Below, in pieces: positions 24,542 to 32,377 of a DNA stretch of 35,180 bases (within the stretch, counting starts at the first letter, position 1; every line of letters begins with the position of its first letter). Below the pieces are notes generated by a model that was not told the origin of the DNA, did not search any database, and saw only the letters and a program-made list of their open reading frames with translations. Origin of the DNA: Candidatus Sulfopaludibacter sp. (GTDB lineage: Bacteria > Acidobacteriota > Terriglobia > Bryobacterales > Bryobacteraceae); the NCBI GenBank assembly GCA_031292755.1, contig JARLGM010000062.1, positions 1 to 35,180 on the forward strand, read 5' to 3'. The translations under genes were made by a program, and so were the position numbers.

Positions 24542-27100
24542 CTATTTTACGGTGACGTTCAACTGCGGGCTGCCCGTTGCAACCGGCGCGCCCTGCGAAT
24601 TGCGTACCGTGAGGTTGGGAACCGTGACCACCGTGCTGCCTTTACCGATGGCCTGGAAATTCAAGGTGACCAGAGTGCCGGATGGAGCCGTAACTCCGGG
24701 ATTACCGGGCAGGCGGTTGAGCTGGATATTGGCCTGCCCCGTCTCATTCATGACGTTCTTGGCGAATATGGGTTGCTGGCCGTCGGCGGAGAGGAAATCG
24801 CCAGGCGCCACCGCGCTTAACTGAAGCACCTTGGGATCAAACTGGATCTGCATCGGCGCGGCCGCCACGTCGGCGCCGCCGTCGATCATCAGCGACACGG
24901 AAACCGCCGAGCCCTGGGTGACCGCCATGGTCGCAGGATTGAAGCGCAGGGTGGCGCCCGAAGCAGGCTGGCCTGCCGCGGCGGGAGCCGCCGCTCCTCC
25001 CGTGGGTGTAGGCATCATACCCGGCGGTAAAGGCGGAGCAGTTGCCGGCGGCAGGGCTCCACCCGGTTGGTTCGCGGGCGCCGCAGCGGGGGGCGCTGCG
25101 GGGACGGCCGGCGGTGTCCCCGGCGTCGCAGCAGGCGCGGCCGGTGCGGGAGTTGCCGGCGGCGTGGCCGGTGCGGCCGCCGGCGTGGCATCCGCTACTA
25201 CCGTGGCCTCGGCGCCTTTTGGAGCGTGGTGCAATTGGATGACCGTGGCGTTTCCTACCGCGATGGGACGGATGTTTTCCGTGGTGATCTCGGGCCGCCG
25301 CAAAATGTGCGGGACCAGAACGATCATCAGTTCGTCGCGGTTGTGGTTCACGCTGTTGCCGCTGAACAGCTTGCCCAGCAGCGGAATGCTGGAGAGACCG
25401 GGAATGCCGGTGACGGTGGTATCGTCCTCCTGATTGATCAGGCCGCCCAGAAGCGCCACCTCGCCTTCCTTCATGCGCAGGTTGCAGGTTACCTTGCGCT
25501 GCCCGATCACCGGTTGGTTGATTCCGCCGAGGTTCACCTGCCCGGTGATGTTCGAGATTTCCAGCGTGATCTCCATGGACACTTCGTTGTTGTCGTGTAC
25601 GCGGGCCGTCAGGTCCACGTTCACGCCCACATCGATATATGTGAACTGCGTGTTGACCAGCGGGTTGACGCCGATGCCGCCGACTCCGGGCTGAAAACTG
25701 CCGCTGGCCGTAGGTTCGCGTTCGCCGATTTTCAAACTGGCCTTCTGGTTGTCTACCGCCCGCAATTGCGGCGCCTGTAATACCTTCGTCCGGGCATCGC
25801 TCATCGCCGCCTGTAGCAGGGCGCTGGGCAGCGTGGTGGCGAAATCGGACGAGGCGATATGCGGCAGGCTCGACAAAGGAATGTAAGTTCCACCCGTGGT
25901 GTTGGTTGTTGTCGTCGGGGTAATCCCGTTGTTTAAACCGTTGTTGGCGTTGTTGTTAACGTTGGCGTTGTTGGCGGCATTGGCGGTGGTCGACTGGATG
26001 GAAGCTCGCGGAGCAAAAGATATGGGCTGGTTAAGCCCGGTGGACGCGATAGCCGCCGTAATCTGCCGGCTGAAGGTGGAACTGGATTCAATCACCAGGA
26101 TATCCACCAGCATTTCGGATTTCGGTTTGTCGAGATCGTGAATCAGCTTGCCGGCCAGTTCCACCCGGTCGGCTTCGCCGCGTACTACCAGCGCAAACTG
26201 CGCGTTGTAGGGGAACACGCGATTGATATCGGCTGCCGTGCGGACCACATTGACAATCTCCTGCAGTTCCGCCGGTGTGCTTACATTTTGCAGATAAAAA
26301 ACTTTGGTGACCTGCTCTTCATAGTCCCGGCGCTTGTTGGCGTTGTCGTTGGTGATGAAGATGGTGTTGGGCGAGAGCGCTTTGTAGTAGGACTTGGTTT
26401 CCGTGTCCACGATGTCCAGCGCGCGCTCGAGCGACTCATTCTCCAGATCCACGTTGATCTGGTCCTTCCCTGGCGGCTGATAGTCCGGATCCCAGACGAT
26501 GTTGATGCCCGCCAGTTTGGCAATCGTTTCGTACACGGTTTTGGTTTTTTGTCCGGCGATGCGCAGATTCAGCGGAGCCGGGTTGAGGGGCTTCAGTTCC
26601 GGGACCGACAGGATCCGGTCGATCTTGTTCATCTCGTCTTTTTTCAACTGCTCTACCGGAGTTAGAGCACGCTCCGCCGGCGGAGCTTCCTTGCCGGTTT
26701 CCTGTACCCGCTTGGCCTCGCGGGCGATCATCTGCTGGGTGAGCTGGATCTCCTGGGTGGCCACGACCGATCCCGGATTGACGGCATAAGCCTTCTGGAA
26801 TTCCATTAGCGCGTCTCCCAGTTGGCCCTGCGCGCGGATCTTCAGCCCGTTATCCAGGTGCATCGACGATGTCTGGAACCGCGTCTTTTGGACCGCCATC
26901 TGGTACACGGATTCGGCCGGATCCTCACTCAGCGCTTTCTCATAGCATTCCAACGCCTCGTCCCACTCTTTCCTGGTCTCGTGGACTCGGCCTTCGGCCA
27001 GGTACTTGTCGCCTTTTCGCGTCCGCGCCTCCAGAGGAACTACCGGGGCGATCAACGCAGCGGATAGGATAACCGCCATTAAGCGATTGAAAAAAGACAT
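24542..27100 (-). CDS. Secretin (GspD/PilQ family) with N-terminal TPR and C-terminal cohesin-like domain
   Basis: The 852-residue protein has a signal peptide (MSFFNRLMAVILSAALIAPVVPLEA). Residues 30-130 form TPR-type repeats (YLAEGRVHETRKEWDEALECYEKAL). Next come a short secretin/TonB domain (about 160-240) and an N1-type domain with VFYLQNVSTPAELQEIVNVVRT. The secretin domain (about 420-590) ends in VTGIPGLSSIPLLGKLFSG and DELMIVLVPHILRRP. A long Pro/Ala linker (about 630-715) leads to a cohesin-like beta-sandwich (about 725-850: LRFNPATMAVTQGSAVSVSLMI, then IQFDPKVLQLSAV). The central Asn-rich stretch (about 370-400) is inside the secretin domain. The protein should form an outer-membrane pore; the two pseudopilins follow directly downstream. 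The cohesin-like part is unusual. Confidence 0.92.
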   Translation of the reverse strand: MSFFNRLMAVILSAALIAPVVPLEARTRKGDKYLAEGRVHETRKEWDEALECYEKALSEDPAESVYQMAVQKTRFQTSSMHLDNGLKIRAQGQLGDALMEFQKAYAVNPGSVVATQEIQLTQQMIAREAKRVQETGKEAPPAERALTPVEQLKKDEMNKIDRILSVPELKPLNPAPLNLRIAGQKTKTVYETIAKLAGINIVWDPDYQPPGKDQINVDLENESLERALDIVDTETKSYYKALSPNTIFITNDNANKRRDYEEQVTKVFYLQNVSTPAELQEIVNVVRTAADINRVFPYNAQFALVVRGEADRVELAGKLIHDLDKPKSEMLVDILVIESSSTFSRQITAAIASTGLNQPISFAPRASIQSTTANAANNANVNNNANNGLNNGITPTTTTNTTGGTYIPLSSLPHIASSDFATTLPSALLQAAMSDARTKVLQAPQLRAVDNQKASLKIGEREPTASGSFQPGVGGIGVNPLVNTQFTYIDVGVNVDLTARVHDNNEVSMEITLEISNITGQVNLGGINQPVIGQRKVTCNLRMKEGEVALLGGLINQEDDTTVTGIPGLSSIPLLGKLFSGNSVNHNRDELMIVLVPHILRRPEITTENIRPIAVGNATVIQLHHAPKGAEATVVADATPAAAPATPPATPAPAAPAATPGTPPAVPAAPPAAAPANQPGGALPPATAPPLPPGMMPTPTGGAAAPAAAGQPASGATLRFNPATMAVTQGSAVSVSLMIDGGADVAAAPMQIQFDPKVLQLSAVAPGDFLSADGQQPIFAKNVMNETGQANIQLNRLPGNPGVTAPSGTLVTLNFQAIGKGSTVVTVPNLTVRNSQGAPVATGSPQLNVTVK

Positions 27101-27259
27101 GTTACGGTGTTTTTCCTCGGGCTCGGAAGCGCTATGTTAAGATGAATTGCAATCTCGCGGACTCGGATCATCTAAAGTCATTGACGATGCAGGGGTTCAG
27201 CCCGTTGATATCAAAATTACAGTCGCCCCCGCGAGCGCGGCAGAGCCGGAGCAGAACCA

Positions 27260-27727
27260 GTGGCAGACCGGGACGCAACATTAAAAATCCTTAGCGATAA
27301 CCGCCAGGCCGGCCACAACTATTTCCTGCTGGAACGGTTTGAGTGCGGCATCGTGCTCACCGGAACCGAGGTCAAGGCCGCCAAGGATGGCAAGGTTCAA
27401 CTGAAGGAAGCCTATGCCTCCGTCCTGGGTAATGAAGCCTGGCTGGTCAACGCCCACATCAGCCAGTATTCCCACGGGAATCGCGAGAACCACCCGCCCA
27501 TTCGCAATCGTAAATTGTTGCTGCACCGGCGCGAGATCGACAAACTCCAGGTGCAGACCCGCGAAAAGGGCCTGGCCCTGATTCCTACCAAGATGTACCT
27601 CAAGAACGGCCGCATCAAATGCGAGATTGCCATCGCCAAGGGCAAGAAACTGCACGACAAGCGGGAAGCGGACCGCGCCCGCACCGCCGAGGACGAAGCG
27701 CGCGCCGAAATGCGCCGCCGGGCATGA
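27260..27727 (+). CDS. smpB: SsrA-binding protein SmpB
   Basis: The 155-residue protein starts with GTG at 27260, with GGAG eight bases upstream. It carries the conserved core [45 protein letters not shown], and [28 protein letters not shown]; the basic C-terminal tail is the part that enters the mRNA channel. SmpB brings tmRNA to stalled ribosomes in trans-translation. No ssrA gene is visible nearby. It converges on the histidine kinase gene with a 25-base gap. Confidence 0.97.
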   Translation: MADRDATLKILSDNRQAGHNYFLLERFECGIVLTGTEVKAAKDGKVQLKEAYASVLGNEAWLVNAHISQYSHGNRENHPPIRNRKLLLHRREIDKLQVQTREKGLALIPTKMYLKNGRIKCEIAIAKGKKLHDKREADRARTAEDEARAEMRRRA

Positions 27728-27752
27728 GCCAAAATCTCCGCTGGAACCCGAT

Positions 27753-29669
27753 TTAAGCAGGCACATTCTGCATCTGCATGACCGCGCGCACCTCCCGCAG
27801 GAGCACCTGCAAACTGATCGGCTTGGTGAGTACTCCGTCCATTCCCTGCGCCAGGCACTGTGCATGCTGCGAGCCCGATGCGTGCGCGGTCAACGCCAGA
27901 ATGGGCACTCTTACCCTCGCGGAGTTTCTCTGTTCCTCGCGGCGGATGAGACTGGCCGCTTCCAGTCCGTCCATCTCCGGCATCTGCACATCCATCAGGA
28001 TCAGATCGAAGTGTTCCCGGTCGAAACACTCTACAGCCTCTTTTCCGTTTTCGGCCAGGGAGATGGTCCAACCCTGTCTCCGCAGCATGGCGCAGATCAC
28101 TTTCTGATTGATGAGGTTGTCTTCAGCCACCAGTACGTGGAGGACGGGCAGCGGCGCGGGTGCCTCCGCCGGCGCCTCCACGGGCTTGGGCCTGCTGCCA
28201 GGTCCCATGGGCAGTTCGCAGGAGAACCGGCTCCCTTGGCCCACGGTGCTTTCCACCTGCAATCGCCCTCCCATCAGGTCGACCAGCCGCCGTGTGATGG
28301 TAAGCCCCAGGCCAGTGCCCCCAAAACGGCGTGTGTGTGACCCGTCCGCCTGGGTAAAAGCCTCGAAAATAGCCCCCACCTTCTCGGGAGGAATCCCAAT
28401 GCCGGTATCCTGCACCACGAAGCGCAGAATGCCGGGTCCGCCGGTCTCCACCCACACCAGGACGCTGCCTGCGCTGGTAAACTTCACCGCGTTGCCAATT
28501 AGATTCACCAGCACCTGGCGCAGCCGGGCCGGGTCGCCGCGCACCCACTCGGCGCAGTCCGGCGCCACTGCCAGCCGGAGAGTCAGCCCCTTCTGCCTCA
28601 CCGTGCTGTCGAAAATGCGCATCGAAAGGCGGACCGCGTCGGCGAGTTCGAAGTCGATCGCCTCCAGGGTCATTTTGCCGGCCTCGATTTTAGAGAGATC
28701 GAGAATATCGTTGAGAATCGTCACCAGCGATTGCGCGGCTCCCTGCGCCATGATTAGCTGTTCCCGCTCTTCGGCATCGTTGCAGCGCTCCAGCACCAAC
28801 CCGATCATGCCCATGACCCCGTTCAGGGGCGTGCGGATCTCATGGCTCATGTTGGCCAGGAATTCGCTTTTGAGTCGCGCGGCATCTTCGGCTTTCTCCT
28901 TCGCCACCAGCAGTTCCAGGTTTACCCGGCTGCGCTCGGCGATCTGCTCTTCCAGACTTCGCCGGTGTTGCGCCAATTCCGTGTCGCGGCGCTGGATTTC
29001 CCCCAACATGGCATTGAACGATGCGGCCAGCACGCCCAGTTCGTCAGCCGAGGACACGGCCACACGATCCTGAAACTGGTGAGTCTGGGCAATCCGTTGC
29101 GCCACTCTCGCGATTTCCAGCACCGGCGAGGAAACGCGCGACTGGAGCACCATCCCCACTACCGCGGCCACCGCGAGGCTTAAAACCAGGATGAGCATGG
29201 CGCCGCCCGAATACTGTTGCAGCAGCGATCCTACCGAGGGCACCGCGGCGCTGAGCACTAACGTACCCAGACGCTCGTCGCCCACCACCACGGGCAACGA
29301 AATCACCAGCCGGTCGCGGCCGCTACGCAGAGCATCCAGCGCCTGCGCGGGACATGCCCCCCCGCTGCTTCGCCGGTAAGCCGCAAAGCAGGCTCCCCGG
29401 GCATCGTACAGAATGGCATCGCGGATGAGACTGTCGCTCCGGAGCGACGCCAGGATCTCGCCCGCTGCTTTCCGGTCACCGAGGGTGATTGCCGGGCCTA
29501 CCTGGTCTGCAATCACATTCCCTACCGACTGCACCTCGGCCCTGGTGTGCTGCCAGAAACGGTTTAGGTCAACCCAGGAAAAGCCCGCCACGGCGATCAC
29601 CGCCGAGACCACGCTGCCCGCCGCAATCAGAAGGGTCAGTCTCCAGCGTAATGAAGCGTATCTCTTCAT
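27753..29669 (-). CDS. Hybrid sensor histidine kinase with CHASE8-like periplasmic sensor and receiver domain
   Basis: From the ATG at 29669 the protein has 638 residues; the ATG overlaps the stop of yfiR by four bases. There is an N-terminal membrane helix (about 10-30) and a second one (about 156-176). The periplasmic domain between them (VIADQVGPAITLGDRKAAGEILASL, then AILYDARGACFAAY) resembles CHASE8, the sensor of the diguanylate cyclase YfiN. HAMP (about 177-230) and a coiled coil follow. HisKA has His276 in MSHEIRTPLNG; the ATPase has N393 (NAVKFT), DTGIGIP and GGTGLGLTI. The receiver has AEDN (515-518), the phospho-acceptor Asp560 (LILMDVQMP), Thr594 and Lys616. The kinase should autophosphorylate and pass the phosphate to its own receiver; the output is unknown. 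Confidence 0.93.
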   Translation of the reverse strand: MKRYASLRWRLTLLIAAGSVVSAVIAVAGFSWVDLNRFWQHTRAEVQSVGNVIADQVGPAITLGDRKAAGEILASLRSDSLIRDAILYDARGACFAAYRRSSGGACPAQALDALRSGRDRLVISLPVVVGDERLGTLVLSAAVPSVGSLLQQYSGGAMLILVLSLAVAAVVGMVLQSRVSSPVLEIARVAQRIAQTHQFQDRVAVSSADELGVLAASFNAMLGEIQRRDTELAQHRRSLEEQIAERSRVNLELLVAKEKAEDAARLKSEFLANMSHEIRTPLNGVMGMIGLVLERCNDAEEREQLIMAQGAAQSLVTILNDILDLSKIEAGKMTLEAIDFELADAVRLSMRIFDSTVRQKGLTLRLAVAPDCAEWVRGDPARLRQVLVNLIGNAVKFTSAGSVLVWVETGGPGILRFVVQDTGIGIPPEKVGAIFEAFTQADGSHTRRFGGTGLGLTITRRLVDLMGGRLQVESTVGQGSRFSCELPMGPGSRPKPVEAPAEAPAPLPVLHVLVAEDNLINQKVICAMLRRQGWTISLAENGKEAVECFDREHFDLILMDVQMPEMDGLEAASLIRREEQRNSARVRVPILALTAHASGSQHAQCLAQGMDGVLTKPISLQVLLREVRAVMQMQNVPA

Positions 29670-30214
29670 TTCGCCCCCGATCCCTTGCCTCGATTGCGGA
29701 TCTGCCCAAACTTCAGCAGGTTGCTGCTGATGCTTACACCGCACCGGTCCAGCGCCTCCAGGCTGGCCTCGAAGCCGATATGTCCATCGGCGATGAACAG
29801 GTTGACGGCGCCTCCGTGATCGAGGAAGCGGTCCGATTCCCCGAGGGTCAGCGCGCGGAGCGGTTGCGCGCTCTGCATGACGCGGCGGATTTCCTCGTTC
29901 TTGTCCGTAGCCAGGTACACGATCTGGCAGCATCGGAGGTCCGGCTTCGCTTCCACTACCTTTACCGCGTGCCCCCCGGTGGATTTCCCGTCCAGATTCC
30001 GCCTCAAGACATTGACGAACGAGGGGCGTCCCAGAACTCCCACCGTGATGCTTCCATCGGCTCCCGGCGCCAGTTTAGAGTACTGCACAAACAGCCAGAC
30101 CGTGGCGGATTTCAGTTCATCTTCGGAATCCGCCATGCCTTGCACTGCCCGGCACGGCGTCAGGCCCAGTGCCAGTATGGCCAACAGCCAAACGAGTTTG
30201 CTCCTCACCGTCAC
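29666..30214 (-). CDS. YfiR-family periplasmic regulator (DUF4154)
   Basis: I chose the GTG at 30214 because GGGAG lies five bases upstream; this gives 182 residues with a signal peptide (MTVRSKLVWLLAILALGLTP). A longer TTG start at 30229 and a GTG at 30208 are alternatives. The body matches YfiR: VGVLGRPSFVNVLRR, IVYLATDKNEEIRRV, RALTLGESDRFLDHGGAVNLFIADGHIGFE and CGVSISSNLLKFG. In P. aeruginosa, YfiR is a periplasmic repressor of the diguanylate cyclase YfiN. Here it sits between a TonB-dependent receptor and a kinase that carries a YfiN-like sensor domain, so it probably binds that domain. It is coupled by ATGA to the kinase. Confidence 0.88.
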   Translation of the reverse strand: MTVRSKLVWLLAILALGLTPCRAVQGMADSEDELKSATVWLFVQYSKLAPGADGSITVGVLGRPSFVNVLRRNLDGKSTGGHAVKVVEAKPDLRCCQIVYLATDKNEEIRRVMQSAQPLRALTLGESDRFLDHGGAVNLFIADGHIGFEASLEALDRCGVSISSNLLKFGQIRNRGKGSGAK

Positions 30215-30229
30215 AAGCGCTCCCGCCAA

Positions 30230-32278
30230 CTAAAACCGCTGCGTCCAGCGGATGACGAACGTTCTTCGCATCGGGATCGCCGGTGTGGCTACCTCCGCAT
30301 AGCAGTCCAGCACCTGACGATTCGTCAGATCTTTCACCGCCAGGCTGATTTCCCCGCTGCGGGTGGGGCGCCACGCCAGGCGGGCATCCAGCAGCACCGC
30401 AGCCGGTAGAGTCAGGGAAGTGTCGTGCGAATGGGCGCGCACCATAAGATCGAATTTCAATTGGCGCGAAAGATCGTGTTGCGAGCGCACGATGACCTGA
30501 TGCGGCAGATCTGCCGGTGTGCCGTCCCAGGTGTATTGGAAGTATTTACTGGGAGGCAACCACCGGGTCTCGTTCAGGTACGAATAGGACGGGGTCAGGC
30601 GCCAGCGTTCGCTCACCTGAAAAGAGCCCCAGATCTCGCCGCCAAAGGAGCGGCCGGCGCCGCTGTTGTCAATGGTTAAATCCAACGGCACAACCGGCAC
30701 CGGACCGGGCAGGATCGTAGTCGGCAGCGCCGGTGTGTCCAGCAGACGCAGCCGCCCGTAGTAGCTCCAGAACACCGAGGCGTCCACCGACCATCGCTGG
30801 CCCGATTGCACGCGGTAGCCGGCTTCCAGGCTACGTTCCACTTCGGAGCGAAACGCCCGGTTGCCCGTCAGAGAAACCGCGGCCAGCGCCAGACCGGTAT
30901 CGAACATGCCATAGTTGACCTGGACATCGCGGTCGAAGCGGCTGGGCGCCCGCACCGCGCGAGACACGCCGACCCACGCCGATTGTTTCGACGTAGGAGT
31001 GTAAAGCAGGCGGAAACTGGGCTGGTATTCGACTCTGCGATAGGAGTTGTAGTCGATCCGGACACCCGCCGAGGCCATCCAGCGGCCCGGTACAAATTGC
31101 CATTCGTCCCGCACCACCACATCGCCCGAGCGAAACGTGTAGTTCAGCGGAGAAAATGCCATGCCCGTTCCGGTCTGCGTGCGGTCCCAATATTGCTGAT
31201 ATCCGGCGCCCCAATACAGTTCGTTATGCTCGCCCGCCTGCGACCGGTGCTGATAGTCCAGCGTCAGGTTGTTCAGGTTCCCCGCCAGGAACGGATAGGT
31301 CAAATCGTTCCTGGAATAAGTAAACTGCAACTCGCTTTCGTTGCCCACCGAAGCTGTGTGCGTCCATTTGGCCTGGACGTCGCCACCCTCGTAATCGGTG
31401 TGGCCCTGACTTCTCGCGATCAGCTCGGGAACGATCACCGGATAGGCCATGGGATCCTGCCGGTCCATCTGATAGCCTTCAGCCTGAACCATCCATTGGT
31501 CCTTTTCTCCCGATTGCCCCTCCAAGCGAAATCCCACGCGTGCCGCACCGGCATCCAGATTTCGAATGTCCGCATCCCGGTAGTTGAATCTGTTGTTGAA
31601 ACGGAAATATCCGGGAGAATCGAAAGCCGGGGTACGGTAGTCGAATTTGCCCCAAACCCGGTACGCCACCGCATCGCTGGGCGCGGCGCCCCAACGGGCT
31701 TCCGTGCTATTGCGCAGTTCGTTGCCCGTGGCCACGCTGACCTGCCCGCCCTTGGTCGCCTTCGCATGCCGCGTGATGACATTGATCACCCCGTTCACGG
31801 CGTTCGGCCCCCACATTACCGCCCCTGGACCGCGCACCACCTCGATCTGTTCGATGTCCTCCATGGGAACATCGATGGAGTCCCAGATTACCCCTGAAAA
31901 CAGCGGTGTATAGAGCGAACGGCCATCGATCATCACCAGAATCTTGTCGGCGTAAAGCCTCGCGCCGCCTCGCGCCGAGACCACCCACGACCGGCCGTCG
32001 AGATGCAAAACCGTCAGGCCGGGCACCCATTGCAGAGCCTCGGGAATACAGGTGGCTCCCGAACGGCGAATATCTTCCGCCGTGAGCACGAATATGGCCG
32101 CCGGCGCTTTGGATAACTCCTGAGCCTTGCGGCCTACGGATGTGACCTGAAGGCTGAACAGCTCATCCACACTCACACTCTCGAGATCGCCCGTCGGCGC
32201 TCCAACACGCTGCGTCCACGCCGCCTGCCAGGCCCAGATCAGCAGCGCGAACATCCGAAAGAACTTCATGTCCACCAT
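30230..32278 (-). CDS. TonB-dependent outer membrane receptor
   Basis: The 682-residue protein has a signal peptide (MKFFRMFALLIWAWQAAW from the second Met, at 32269; a start at 32278 adds three residues). Plug domain: LQVTSVGRKAQELSKAPAA, VLTAEDIRRSGATCIPEALQWVPG, RGG, ILVMIDGRSLYTPLF and IEVVRGPGAVMWGPNAVNGVINVIT (about 40-170). The remainder is a long beta-barrel ending in an aromatic residue (RWTQRF). Transport of an unknown substrate across the outer membrane or signalling without transport are both possible. The stop is adjacent to yfiR. A very strong terminator (32310-32377) separates it from glcD upstream, so it probably has its own promoter. Confidence 0.93.
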   Translation of the reverse strand: MVDMKFFRMFALLIWAWQAAWTQRVGAPTGDLESVSVDELFSLQVTSVGRKAQELSKAPAAIFVLTAEDIRRSGATCIPEALQWVPGLTVLHLDGRSWVVSARGGARLYADKILVMIDGRSLYTPLFSGVIWDSIDVPMEDIEQIEVVRGPGAVMWGPNAVNGVINVITRHAKATKGGQVSVATGNELRNSTEARWGAAPSDAVAYRVWGKFDYRTPAFDSPGYFRFNNRFNYRDADIRNLDAGAARVGFRLEGQSGEKDQWMVQAEGYQMDRQDPMAYPVIVPELIARSQGHTDYEGGDVQAKWTHTASVGNESELQFTYSRNDLTYPFLAGNLNNLTLDYQHRSQAGEHNELYWGAGYQQYWDRTQTGTGMAFSPLNYTFRSGDVVVRDEWQFVPGRWMASAGVRIDYNSYRRVEYQPSFRLLYTPTSKQSAWVGVSRAVRAPSRFDRDVQVNYGMFDTGLALAAVSLTGNRAFRSEVERSLEAGYRVQSGQRWSVDASVFWSYYGRLRLLDTPALPTTILPGPVPVVPLDLTIDNSGAGRSFGGEIWGSFQVSERWRLTPSYSYLNETRWLPPSKYFQYTWDGTPADLPHQVIVRSQHDLSRQLKFDLMVRAHSHDTSLTLPAAVLLDARLAWRPTRSGEISLAVKDLTNRQVLDCYAEVATPAIPMRRTFVIRWTQRF

Positions 32279-32309
32279 ATCGGCGGACCGGCCAGTTTCC
32301 GTGAGGGCG

Positions 32310-32377
32310 AAAAAATCCGTCAGCCTGATCTGCGCGATTTTCTGATAAATCGCGCAGATCAGGCTGACAGATTTTTT
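32310..32377. terminator. Near-perfect 30-bp bidirectional terminator hairpin after glcD
   Basis: A 22-bp perfect stem (32319-32340 with 32347-32368, loop 32341-32346) is extended, after one mismatch, by AAAAAATC (32310-32317) pairing with GATTTTTT (32370-32377). Both strands therefore end in six T residues. On the minus strand it directly follows glcD, and the glcD stop lies partly in its base. The length is unusual for a terminator. Confidence 0.85.
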
